A stretch of 34,117 nucleotides of DNA from RGIG1934 sp964492545. GTDB lineage: Bacteria > Bacillota > Clostridia > Lachnospirales > Lachnospiraceae. The position numbers were made by a program, and so were the translations under genes. This document shows positions 25,817 through 34,117 of this stretch, one piece after another; position 1 is the stretch's first letter; every line of letters begins with the position of its first letter. The notes beneath the pieces are model-generated. The model had not been told where the DNA came from. It saw only the letters and a list, made by a program, of their open reading frames with translations, and did no database searches. The stretch spans positions 1-34,117 of the forward strand of contig CAZBKO010000013.1 in NCBI GenBank assembly GCA_964492545.1, in the 5' to 3' direction.

Positions 25817-26836
25817 ATGGCACAGCAGACATTTGGTATAGATTTAGGTACCAGTAATTTTAAAATAGTAAGTGAATCATCAGGAAAAGTATTAAACGAG
25901 AAGAACGTTATAGCAATTAAGAACAAGACAGAGGTATATGATTATGGTGATTTTGCATATGAGATGTACGAGAAAGCACCAGCTAATATTGAAGTATCAT
26001 TTCCTGTTAAGTTTGGTGTAATTGCAGATATCCGTAATATGGATATTTTATTTGAATGCTTCTATAAGAAATTTAATGGTTCATCACCTGTTGGTGGAAG
26101 TGATTTTTGTGTTGCTGTTCCTACAGATATTACAGAAGTTGAGAAAAAGGCATTCTTTGATTTGATTGCTGAATCAAAAATTAAATCTAAGCGAATAACA
26201 GTTGTTGAGAAACCAATTGCAGCAGCAGTAGGAGTTGACATTGATGTAGACAGCCCTAAGGGTAATTTAATAATTGATATAGGCTCAGAGACTTCAGAAA
26301 TTTCAGTTATATCACTTGGTGGTATTGTATTGACGAAGATAATCAAGGCTGGTGGTACTAAGCTTGATGAGACAATATGTAATATTGTCAGAAAGAAATA
26401 CAATCTTATAATTGGTTCACGTACTGCAGAGCAGATTAAGATTAATCTTGCAGACGCCATGAACGAATCAGATGAGACATATACAGCGTATGGACGTAAT
26501 ATAGTTACTGGTCTTCCAGCATGTAAGGACATTTCTTCAGGTCTTGTATTTGAAGCAATTCAGGAATCCCTTTATACAATTCTTGATTCAGTCAAAATTA
26601 TACTTGAGAGAACTCCACCAGAACTTGCAGCAGATATTATGAACAAGGGTGTTTATCTCACAGGTGGTTCAGCAATGATTAAAAACCTTGACAGACTTAT
26701 AACTAAAGAGACGGGACTCAAGGTAAATATTGCAGAGAATCCATCAGAGACAGTAATTAACGGAATTGCTAAAATTATATCAACACCTTCATTAGAAGGA
26801 TTAATGTATGTACCATCGGAAAAACAATATGATTAA
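25817..26836 (+). CDS. mreB: MreB-family rod-shape actin homologue, divergent ATPase site
   Basis: This 339-residue actin-like protein normally forms membrane-bound filaments that guide lateral wall synthesis. The phosphate-1 loop reads GIDLGTSN from residue 7. Several catalytic sites are changed. The segment that reads EEP or DEP in typical MreB is EKP, with Lys132 where the water-activating glutamate should be. The phosphate-2 loop is DIGSETSE (from Asp154) in place of DIGGGTTE, and the TGGGx loop is TGGSA (from Thr282). The gene position before mreC and the full length support its being the cell-shape protein. A divergent, possibly ATPase-impaired form is inferred. Confidence 0.93.
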   Translation: MAQQTFGIDLGTSNFKIVSESSGKVLNEKNVIAIKNKTEVYDYGDFAYEMYEKAPANIEVSFPVKFGVIADIRNMDILFECFYKKFNGSSPVGGSDFCVAVPTDITEVEKKAFFDLIAESKIKSKRITVVEKPIAAAVGVDIDVDSPKGNLIIDIGSETSEISVISLGGIVLTKIIKAGGTKLDETICNIVRKKYNLIIGSRTAEQIKINLADAMNESDETYTAYGRNIVTGLPACKDISSGLVFEAIQESLYTILDSVKIILERTPPELAADIMNKGVYLTGGSAMIKNLDRLITKETGLKVNIAENPSETVINGIAKIISTPSLEGLMYVPSEKQYD

Positions 26837-26856
26837 TTAATAAGAAAGGCATATAT

Positions 26857-27705
26857 ATGAAACGCCGTAATAATTTTCATTTTCCAACTAAATATATACT
26901 ATCTATATTAACCTTTCTATGCATATTACTGATAGTGCTGTCTTTTACAATTGACGGTTTTGCAAGACCGGTTAAGAATACTGTGGCCAAGGTTGTTATT
27001 CCTGTTCAAACTGGTATGAATAAGCTTGGAGGATGGTTTACAGATAAAGCAGATAATCTCAAGGAATTGAGAGATGTGATGGCTGAGAACGAATCACTTA
27101 AGAGTGAGGTTGCAAAGTATCAGGAAGATAGTGCAATTTCTGTACAGGAGAAGAATGAACTGAAAAGACTTCAGGAGCTATATAAGTTAGACAGTCAGTA
27201 TTCATCATACACCAAGGTTGGTGCACGAATAATAAGTAAGGATTCCGGCAACTGGTTTTCAACATTTACTATCAACAAGGGAAGCAAGGATGGAATTAAG
27301 GTTGATATGAATGTAATTGGAAATGGCGGACTTGTCGGTATAGTAGCTGAAGTAGGTGATACTTACTCAATTGTTCGTTCATTAATTGATGATGAAAGCT
27401 ATGTAAGTGCACAATCATCCACAAGTTCAGATGGATGTATTGTTAAAGGCGACCTAACATTAATCAATGATGGTGTGCTATCAGTTATTAATATCAAAAA
27501 GGATGCTAAAATAAATGAGGGCGATATGATTGTAACTTCCAATATTAGTCCGAAATTTTTGCCGGGTATACTTATTGGATATGTTAAGGACATAAAAGAA
27601 GATTCTAATAATTTGACAAAATCTGCAAAATTAACCCCTGTTGTTGATTTTGCGCATATAGAAGAAGTCCTGGTAATAACTCAATTAAAGGACACTGGTA
27701 AATAA
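26857..27705 (+). CDS. mreC: Rod shape-determining protein MreC
   Basis: This 282-residue bitopic protein links MreB filaments to the wall-synthesis enzymes. A transmembrane segment lies at about residues 13-35, a coiled coil at about 62-110, and a beta-rich extracellular domain follows, with the conserved GSKDGIKVDMNVIGNGGLVG stretch. Length is typical of Firmicutes. The gene follows mreB by 20 bases and precedes mreD by 13, in the standard order. Confidence 0.95.
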   Translation: MKRRNNFHFPTKYILSILTFLCILLIVLSFTIDGFARPVKNTVAKVVIPVQTGMNKLGGWFTDKADNLKELRDVMAENESLKSEVAKYQEDSAISVQEKNELKRLQELYKLDSQYSSYTKVGARIISKDSGNWFSTFTINKGSKDGIKVDMNVIGNGGLVGIVAEVGDTYSIVRSLIDDESYVSAQSSTSSDGCIVKGDLTLINDGVLSVINIKKDAKINEGDMIVTSNISPKFLPGILIGYVKDIKEDSNNLTKSAKLTPVVDFAHIEEVLVITQLKDTGK

Positions 27706-27718
27706 AGGAGAGCGTAAT

Positions 27719-28237
27719 ATGCTAAGAAAGATTATAACAACATTTTTAATCATAGCATTCTACATTTTACAGAGTACATTGTTTAATTCACTTTCTCTTG
27801 CATCAGTATCTCCTAACCTTCTTATTATTTTAACCTTTTCCATTGGATTTATGAGGGGTAAAAAGGCAGGTATGTATGCCGGATTTTTCTGTGGTCTTTT
27901 ACTAGACTGCTTTAGTGGCAGTGTGCTTGGTTTCAATGCACTGTTGTTTATGTACATAGGATATGTAAATGGTATCTTTCACAGATTATTTTACGATGAG
28001 GATGTTACTCTTCCTTTATGTTTAGTAATTGCCAGTGATTTTGCTTATTCATTTTCATTCTATATATTTAGGTTTTTATTAAGAAACCGACTGAATTTTG
28101 GAACGTACTTTATTCATGTTATGCTTCCTGAAGTTCTTTATACAGTTATTATTGCTATTTTAATATATCGACTTCTCCTTAAACTTAACAGGTTTTTAGA
28201 AGAACGTGAAAAAAGGAGCGAGACTAAATTTGATTAA
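27719..28237 (+). CDS. mreD: Rod shape-determining protein MreD
   Basis: This 172-residue integral membrane protein has about five hydrophobic segments and belongs to the elongation complex with MreB, MreC, PBP2 and RodA. Sequence conservation in MreD is low, so the call rests on topology, length, the GLLLDCFSGSVLGFNAL segment and its position after mreC. AAAGGAGAG precedes the ATG. Its 3' end overlaps the preferred PBP2 start by eight bases. Confidence 0.92.
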   Translation: MLRKIITTFLIIAFYILQSTLFNSLSLASVSPNLLIILTFSIGFMRGKKAGMYAGFFCGLLLDCFSGSVLGFNALLFMYIGYVNGIFHRLFYDEDVTLPLCLVIASDFAYSFSFYIFRFLLRNRLNFGTYFIHVMLPEVLYTVIIAILIYRLLLKLNRFLEEREKRSETKFD

Positions 28238-31094
28238 AGAAACTATAAAAGATTTTTTTAGAGCAATACTTACTATATTGAAATCAAGAGTGTTCTTTTT
28301 ATGTATAATATTTGGTGCACTTTTTTCTATATTGATTTTTCGTATTTTCAATCTTCAGATTGTTAACGAAGATTACTACCTCAACAATTATATTCAAAAG
28401 GGTGAAAAAGAGGTCTCCGTATCTGGCACAAGAGGAATAATTTACGATAGAAATGGTAAAATTCTTGCATATAACAAGCTTGCATACGCTGTTACAATCG
28501 AAGATGTATTAAGTAATTCAGCCACTAAGGATGATGAACTCAATGAGATTATCTACAAGACAATTAATATCATCAATGAAAATGGTGATTCTATAAATAA
28601 TGATTTTTCAGTAGTAATTGACAGCAATGATAATTTTTCATTTTCAGTATCATCTGATGCTGCAAAGCTTAGATTTTTGAGAGATATTTATGGTAAGAAA
28701 TCAGTGGATGAGCTTGATTCCGAGAAAGAACAGCTGTCACAATCCACTGCACTTGATGTATACAATTATCTGGTAGGTAAAAAGATGTTTGAAATTGATC
28801 AGGAGAAGTATACAAAAGCTGAATCTCTTCAAATAGCTATAATAAGATATAATTTATGGTTAAATTCATATCAGAAGTATATATCTACAACAATAGCATC
28901 AAATGTAAGTGATAAGACAGTTGCTGCAATATATGAAAACAAAGCAATTCTCCAAGGTGTTTCGGTATCAGATGAAACTGTGAGAGTATATAATGACAGC
29001 ACATATTTTTCACATATACTTGGTTATACAGGTAAGATATCTGAAGATCAGCTTTCAGATTTCAACACAAATGATGGCAATTATGAGGCAAATGATATTG
29101 TTGGTAAATCAGGAATTGAAGAGTATATGGAATCATATCTTCAGGGTGTTAAAGGAAAACAGACTATTTTTGTAGACAATACCGGAAAAACACTGGAGGT
29201 TATTGATAATAAGGATGCTGTAGCAGGAAAAGATGTCTATTTAACACTGGACAAGAAATATCAGGTAGCAGCATATAAGATATTGGAACAAAAATTAGCC
29301 GGTATCGTTTATTCAAAAATTGTAGATTATGATTTTACTGCAACAGAAGATTCTAAGGTTATATATATTCCAATCAAAGATATTTATTTTCAAATGATTA
29401 ACAATAATGTTATTGATCTTAATCATTTTGGCAAAAAGAAAGCTTCCGACGTTGAAAAAAGAGTTTATGATAAGTTTGTATCAAAACAATCCACAGTCAT
29501 TACTTCAGTTCGAAATGAGCTGACAAACTCTGAAGCTCAGACTATGAAAACACTTTCAGAGGAATATAATACTTATCTTTCATACATTTATGAGATGCTT
29601 ACAACCAATGGAGTTATTGATAAAACAGCAATTGATTATGAAGATGAAACATATATTAAGTGGACAAAAGAAACAATAAGTCTTAATAATTTTCTTAATT
29701 ATGCAATTGCAAATAACTGGATTAATTCATCAAAGCTTGTATCTGAGGACGAGAGTAAATACTCAGGAACTGATGAGGTATATAATTCTTTAATTGATTA
29801 TATAATTGACACAATTAAGACTGATACAGCCTTCCGCAAGAAGATATACAAATATCTCATTAAGGATGGAAGTGTTACAGGTAACGAGATTTGTATGATT
29901 TTATTTGATCAAAAGGTTCTCAAATATGATTCAACTTCTTATCAGACTCTTGCATCAGGACAGGCGGGTGTTGCATATAACTTTATGCGTGAGCAGATTA
30001 GACAGATTAAAATAACACCAGCGCAGATAGCCCTTGACCCATGCTCAGGATCTATAGTTGTTACTGATGTTAACAATGGAAATGTATTGGCACTTGTTAC
30101 TTATCCAAGCTATGACAACAACAAATTATCGGGCACAGTAAATGCCGATTATTGGAATCAGTTAACAAATGATTTATCATTACCTTTATACAATAGAGCA
30201 ACGCAGACAAGAACTGCTCCAGGTTCTACCTTCAAGATGGTTTCAGCTGTGACAGGTATGGACAGTGGTGTAATAACACCAACTCAGGAAATATATGACA
30301 GAGGCGAGTTTACAGGACTTGGCAAGCCATATCCAAAATGTTGGAGATATCCCGGAAGTCATGGCTCCATAAATGTATCATGGGCACTTAGTTATTCATG
30401 TAACTATTTCTTTTATACTGTTGGATATGAATTAAGTAAAAAGGCTAACGGAGATTATGATGAAAAGCTTGGATTATCTAAGCTAAATAAATATGCAACA
30501 TCCCTTGGACTGAACATGCTTTCAGGTGTAGAGTTAGATGAAAACGACCCATTATTTTCAACATCAGATGCTGTTCGTTCAGCAATTGGACAGGGCTCTA
30601 ACAGTTTTGCAAATGTTCAGCTTGCAAGATATGCTACAACAATAGCTAACAGTGGTAATAATTATAAATTAACATTATTAGACAAAGTAGTTGATACATC
30701 CACAGATAAGACTACAGACTTTGAGCCAACACTTGAAAATAAGGTTGATGTGTCTCAATCTACTTGGGATGCTGTTCATTCAGGTATGAGACTTGTTATT
30801 ACATCTGGTACTGCGCAAAATACATTTAAGAATTTTGATATTGAGGTTGCCGGAAAATCTGGTACTGCGCAGGAAAACAAGCTGCGTTCAAATCATACTG
30901 TTTTTGTAGCGTATGCTCCATATAATAATCCTGAAATAGCAATGAGCGTATTGATACCATTTGGTGATTCAACCGGATACTCAGCAGAAGTTGTTAAGGA
31001 TTTTATGTCATATTATTATGGATTAACTACTGACGAAGAGATTCTTCAGGGTACTGCAGCTGTACCAACCTCGGGACATAGCAGTGATAATTAA
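28230..31094 (+). CDS. mrdA: Class B penicillin-binding protein 2
   Basis: This transpeptidase crosslinks peptidoglycan during elongation with RodA. With the TTG at 28230 it has 954 residues. An in-frame GTG at 28206 would add eight, but the AAAAGGAG site (28211-28218) lies downstream of that GTG. A transmembrane helix is at about residues 22-42. The active-site motifs are STFK (Ser666), SCN (723-725) and KSGT (876-879). Between the dimerisation domain, which ends near residue 360, and the transpeptidase domain from about 603 lies an insertion of about 240 residues, so the protein is far longer than E. coli PBP2 (633). The order mreBCD-PBP2 supports the assignment. Confidence 0.93.
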   Translation: MIKETIKDFFRAILTILKSRVFFLCIIFGALFSILIFRIFNLQIVNEDYYLNNYIQKGEKEVSVSGTRGIIYDRNGKILAYNKLAYAVTIEDVLSNSATKDDELNEIIYKTINIINENGDSINNDFSVVIDSNDNFSFSVSSDAAKLRFLRDIYGKKSVDELDSEKEQLSQSTALDVYNYLVGKKMFEIDQEKYTKAESLQIAIIRYNLWLNSYQKYISTTIASNVSDKTVAAIYENKAILQGVSVSDETVRVYNDSTYFSHILGYTGKISEDQLSDFNTNDGNYEANDIVGKSGIEEYMESYLQGVKGKQTIFVDNTGKTLEVIDNKDAVAGKDVYLTLDKKYQVAAYKILEQKLAGIVYSKIVDYDFTATEDSKVIYIPIKDIYFQMINNNVIDLNHFGKKKASDVEKRVYDKFVSKQSTVITSVRNELTNSEAQTMKTLSEEYNTYLSYIYEMLTTNGVIDKTAIDYEDETYIKWTKETISLNNFLNYAIANNWINSSKLVSEDESKYSGTDEVYNSLIDYIIDTIKTDTAFRKKIYKYLIKDGSVTGNEICMILFDQKVLKYDSTSYQTLASGQAGVAYNFMREQIRQIKITPAQIALDPCSGSIVVTDVNNGNVLALVTYPSYDNNKLSGTVNADYWNQLTNDLSLPLYNRATQTRTAPGSTFKMVSAVTGMDSGVITPTQEIYDRGEFTGLGKPYPKCWRYPGSHGSINVSWALSYSCNYFFYTVGYELSKKANGDYDEKLGLSKLNKYATSLGLNMLSGVELDENDPLFSTSDAVRSAIGQGSNSFANVQLARYATTIANSGNNYKLTLLDKVVDTSTDKTTDFEPTLENKVDVSQSTWDAVHSGMRLVITSGTAQNTFKNFDIEVAGKSGTAQENKLRSNHTVFVAYAPYNNPEIAMSVLIPFGDSTGYSAEVVKDFMSYYYGLTTDEEILQGTAAVPTSGHSSDN

Positions 31095-31115
31095 TTTCAG
31101 GAGGAAAATGCAATT

Positions 31116-31790
31116 ATGAAAAATTCAGTAGTGATAAAAGGTAACAAATATGGTATTATAGTTGTATTAGACAAAGATATGCCATTTGAAGAATTAAAAT
31201 TACAGATTGCTGATAAGTTTAAGGAATCATCCAAGTTTTGGGGTAAAGCCTCAATGGGTATTTCATTTGAAGGAAGAATTTTAAACGATTCAGAACAGTT
31301 TGAGATAATAGATATAATTCAAAATTGTTCTGAGTTATCAATAATTTGTATTGTTGATAACAATCCTACTACAGAACAGACATTTAAAAATGCCATAGAA
31401 ACCCATGTAGAAGAAGCAGCAACACACAATGGTCAGTTCTATCGTGGAACATTGCGCTCAGGACAGGTACTTGAAAGCGAATACAGTCTTGTAATACTTG
31501 GCGATGTTAACCCTGGGGCAAAAGTAATATCCACAGGCAACGTTATAGTATTGGGTTCTTTAAAAGGAACTGTGTATGCAGGAATAACCGGAGATTCATC
31601 TTCCTTTGTGGTAGCACTTGAAATGGCACCTATGCAGATACGTATAGGAGATGTGATAGCCAGAAGTTCCGATGGTGCGCCAAAGAAAAAGAAGCTTAAG
31701 CCGGAAACTAAAATAGCCTTTGTTGAAAATGATAACATATATATTGAACCATTAAACAAAGAAGTACTAAACGATTTACGTTTTTATTAA
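31116..31790 (+). CDS. minC: Septum site-determining protein MinC
   Basis: This 224-residue protein inhibits FtsZ assembly away from midcell. A variable N-terminal domain (about 1-100) is followed by the right-handed beta-helix C-terminal domain that binds MinD, recognisable by GDVNPGAKVISTGNVIVLG and LKGTVYAG. AGGAGG lies just upstream of the ATG region. minD follows by 21 bases. Confidence 0.95.
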   Translation: MKNSVVIKGNKYGIIVVLDKDMPFEELKLQIADKFKESSKFWGKASMGISFEGRILNDSEQFEIIDIIQNCSELSIICIVDNNPTTEQTFKNAIETHVEEAATHNGQFYRGTLRSGQVLESEYSLVILGDVNPGAKVISTGNVIVLGSLKGTVYAGITGDSSSFVVALEMAPMQIRIGDVIARSSDGAPKKKKLKPETKIAFVENDNIYIEPLNKEVLNDLRFY

Positions 31791-31811
31791 TTAACGGGAG
31801 GAATTTTCAGA

Positions 31812-32606
31812 ATGAGTGAAGTAATCGTTGTAACATCAGGAAAAGGCGGTGTTGGTAAAACAACTACATCTGCAAATGTAGGTACCGGCCTTGCAAAATT
31901 AGACAAGAAAGTAGTATTAATCGATACAGATATAGGTCTTCGTAACCTGGATGTTGTTATGGGTCTTGAGAATCGTATAGTATATAATCTTGTGGACGTA
32001 ATTGAAGGTAACTGCAAAGCTAAGCAGGCTATGATTAAAGATAAGAGATATCCTAACTTATATCTTTTACCATCTGCTCAGACAAGGGACAAGAACAGTG
32101 TTACTCCAGAACAGATGAGAGCACTTACAGATGAATTAAGAAAAGAATTTGATTACATAATTCTTGATTGTCCAGCCGGTATTGAACAGGGATTTTTAAA
32201 TGCTATTGCAGGCGCTGACAGAGCCCTTGTAGTAACAACTCCAGAGGTATCCGCTATCAGAGATGCTGACAGAATTATTGGTATTCTCGAAGCTAATGAG
32301 AAGAAGAGAAGTGATCTTATTGTTAACAGAATTAGAATGGATATGGTTAAGAAGGGAGATATGATGTCAATAGATGATGTTGTAGATATCCTTGCAATCA
32401 ATCTTATAGGAGCTGTTCCGGATGATGAGAACATAGTAATTGCAACTAACAATGGTGAACCACTAGTTGGTTCAGATAACCTTGCTGGTCAGGCATATAT
32501 GAATATTTGTAGGAGAATTGTAGGAGAAGAGGTTCCACTTCTTGACTTAAGTGGAAAATCGGGATTTTTCTCAAAATTATCTGGAATATTCAAAAAAAAT
32601 AATTAA
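31812..32606 (+). CDS. minD: Septum site-determining ATPase MinD
   Basis: This 264-residue ParA-family ATPase recruits MinC to the membrane. The deviant Walker A motif is GKGGVGKTT at residues 10-18. The second nucleotide-site region (LIDTDIGLRNLDVVMG) is typical. A C-terminal amphipathic helix (GFFSKLSGIFKK) should bind the membrane. A strong GGGAGGA site precedes the ATG. Confidence 0.97.
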   Translation: MSEVIVVTSGKGGVGKTTTSANVGTGLAKLDKKVVLIDTDIGLRNLDVVMGLENRIVYNLVDVIEGNCKAKQAMIKDKRYPNLYLLPSAQTRDKNSVTPEQMRALTDELRKEFDYIILDCPAGIEQGFLNAIAGADRALVVTTPEVSAIRDADRIIGILEANEKKRSDLIVNRIRMDMVKKGDMMSIDDVVDILAINLIGAVPDDENIVIATNNGEPLVGSDNLAGQAYMNICRRIVGEEVPLLDLSGKSGFFSKLSGIFKKNN

Positions 32607-32623
32607 TAGGGGGGCAATTTATT

Positions 32624-32899
32624 ATGGCATTATTCGATTTATTTAGAAAGAAAAATTCTAGTTCAGTTGCTAAAGATCGTCTTAAGCTATTATTAGTATC
32701 GGACAGGTCTAGTTGTTCGCCAGAAATAATGGAACTTATTAAGAATGATATCATCAATGTTATTAAGAAATATATGGAAATTGATTTGGATGGACTAGAC
32801 ATTCAGATTACACAGACAGATGGTTCAGAAGGTGAAAAATCCGGAGATCCTACATTAATGTGCAATATTCCAATAAAAGAAGTTAAGCATAATTCGTAA
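32624..32899 (+). CDS. minE: Cell division topological factor MinE
   Basis: This 91-residue protein stimulates MinD ATPase to drive oscillation of the Min system. The N-terminal membrane-binding helix (ALFDLFRKK) is followed by the MinD-contact region (AKDRLKLLLVSDR) and the dimerising C-terminal beta region. Its presence shows an E. coli-style Min system and not the DivIVA/MinJ type of Bacillus. An AGGGGGG ribosome site lies upstream. Confidence 0.95.
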   Translation: MALFDLFRKKNSSSVAKDRLKLLLVSDRSSCSPEIMELIKNDIINVIKKYMEIDLDGLDIQITQTDGSEGEKSGDPTLMCNIPIKEVKHNS

Positions 32900-32928
32900 T
32901 TTTAGACTGAAAGGTAAGGCAAAGCAGC

Positions 32929-34086
32929 ATGTCAATTATATTGAATACTCTTAAAAACTATAAATATCGATATTTAAATATTCGTCTGATTGTGTTTGTA
33001 TATGTTCTTACCATTTTAGGTATTCAAGTCATATCAAGTGCAGCGGAGACCGGTGATTACGACAGAAAACAGATTCTTGGTGTAATTATTGGCTCAGTTG
33101 CTTTGCTATGTGCGACATTTATAGACTATCATTTTATATTACGATTTTACTGGATAATATATATACTTAATCTCGGATTGTTAGTGGGTGTTAGAGTATT
33201 TGGTTCTGTTCATATGGGGGCACAGAGATGGATTGATTTAGGTGCTATACAGCTTCAGCCATCAGAGCTTAGTAAGCTCTTGATTATTTTGTTTTTTGCA
33301 AAATTTCTTGATAAATATAAGGAAAAGCTTAATACATTTCTTGTATTTACATCGGTTGTACTATTATTTGGAATACCGGCTTTCTTAATTCTAAAGCAGC
33401 CTGATTTGTCAACGACAATTGTTATCTGTCTGATTTTTTGTAGTGTTGTCTATATATCAGGTATAAGCTACAAGATTATTATAGCTGCATTTGCTGTGGC
33501 AATACCGACTGCAGTGATTATGTTGTATTTAATTTTACAGCCTAACCAAAAGATATTAGAAAGCTATCAATATGACAGAATCATTGGTTTTTATGACGAA
33601 ACAAATGAGGAAGCTGCCAGAATTAATTTTCAACAGGAAAATTCTGTAATGGCCATCGGTTCAGGTGGATTATGGGGAAAAGGTTTACACAATAACACTA
33701 TTACAAGTGTTAAAAATGGTAATTATATTTCTGAACCACAGACAGATTTTATTTTCTGTATAGTTGGTGAAGAATTAGGATTTGTTGGTTCAGCGGCAGT
33801 AATAATATTAATTGCACTGATTATTTTTGAATGTATTAATGTCGGAATTCACTCACCGGATTTGGCTGGTCGAATAATATGTATCGGATTTGCCGCCTGG
33901 CTTGCATTTCAGACATTTATAAATATAGCAGTTGTAACAAGAATGATACCAAATACAGGATTAACTTTACCGTTTGTGAGTTATGGATTAAGTTCACTTG
34001 TAAGTTTGTTTTCAGGTATAGGTTTAATTCTGAATGTAAGTTTGCAACATAAGAAAAATACGTTAGGAGCTTCCTGTATACTTTAA
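32929..34086 (+). CDS. rodA: SEDS peptidoglycan glycosyltransferase, RodA type
   Basis: This 385-residue membrane protein polymerises lipid II in partnership with a class B PBP. The SEDS signatures are GAIQLQPSELSKL, the KQPDLST segment, and SEPQTDFIFCIVGEELG, in which Asp273 matches the essential catalytic aspartate. A C-terminal NTGLTLPFVSYG motif is present. Roughly ten hydrophobic segments are visible. FtsW and RodA are alike in sequence; the position after mreBCD-PBP2-minCDE favours RodA. The next gene begins beyond or at the window edge. Confidence 0.93.
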   Translation: MSIILNTLKNYKYRYLNIRLIVFVYVLTILGIQVISSAAETGDYDRKQILGVIIGSVALLCATFIDYHFILRFYWIIYILNLGLLVGVRVFGSVHMGAQRWIDLGAIQLQPSELSKLLIILFFAKFLDKYKEKLNTFLVFTSVVLLFGIPAFLILKQPDLSTTIVICLIFCSVVYISGISYKIIIAAFAVAIPTAVIMLYLILQPNQKILESYQYDRIIGFYDETNEEAARINFQQENSVMAIGSGGLWGKGLHNNTITSVKNGNYISEPQTDFIFCIVGEELGFVGSAAVIILIALIIFECINVGIHSPDLAGRIICIGFAAWLAFQTFINIAVVTRMIPNTGLTLPFVSYGLSSLVSLFSGIGLILNVSLQHKKNTLGASCIL

Positions 34087-34117
34087 AGAGTAAAGGGAAT
34101 TGACTAAAAACAATACC

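Noticed and set aside
34100..34117. TTG-started frame at the window edge as the next gene
   Set aside because: AAAGGG at 34092-34097 is only two bases from the TTG, too close for a normal ribosome site, and only six codons are visible, so no gene can be supported.

Overview
The window is AT-rich chromosomal DNA of a low-G+C Gram-positive bacterium. All 34 convincing genes lie on the + strand and are packed tightly, with many short overlaps. Several signs point to Clostridia, most likely family Lachnospiraceae. These are the block order rpsU-yqfC-yqfD-phoH-HD protein-ybeY-cdd, the sporulation-linked genes (yqfC, yqfD, a SpoVB/MurJ-type flippase, a BofC-like protein), MinCDE with a true MinE, a very large class B PBP2, and frequent TTG starts. 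Genus and species cannot be fixed from the sequence alone. No mobile element, phage gene, rRNA, tRNA or CRISPR array was seen, and no gene-free stretch exceeds about 140 bases.

Layout. (1) 1-6004: rpsU with a strong intrinsic terminator, then a run that starts at a candidate sporulation-type promoter: yqfC, yqfD, phoH, a short HD-domain membrane protein in the pgpH position, ybeY, a DUF3048 (YerB-like) protein and cdd. This is the Firmicute rpsU...era neighbourhood with dgkA and era missing. (2) 6024-11164: a MOP-family lipid flippase, a BofC-like membrane protein and two overlapping flavoproteins. (3) 11221-14967: a short ProB without PUA domain behind a good promoter, an unrecognised 396-residue protein, a DUF896 protein, 5-formyl-THF cyclo-ligase and a cytoplasmic M14 peptidase. 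(4) 15006-25019: miaB, a SulP anion transporter, mutS, mutL, miaA and a YnbB-like PLP enzyme, combining tRNA A37 modification with mismatch repair. (5) 25098-34086: radC, mreB, mreC, mreD, PBP2 (mrdA), minC, minD, minE and a rodA-type SEDS gene, a cell-elongation and division-site module.

How the genes work together. MreBCD, PBP2 and RodA form the elongation machine, MinCDE places the septum, and the flippase at 6024 may supply lipid-linked precursors. MutS and MutL act together in mismatch repair. MiaA makes i6A37 and MiaB converts it to ms2i6A37. YqfC and YqfD are sporulation proteins of the mother-cell programme in Bacillus.

Most of the window is conserved housekeeping DNA, and I did not find a clear new defence or mobile system. 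The points most worth a second look are an MreB whose ATPase residues are altered at three sites, a truncated PgpH-like protein with HE in place of HD, a 39-bp in-frame minisatellite inside mutL, an unknown beta-rich protein where proA would be expected after proB, a candidate SigE-type promoter before yqfC, and a small overlapping ORF with a strong ribosome site before radC.
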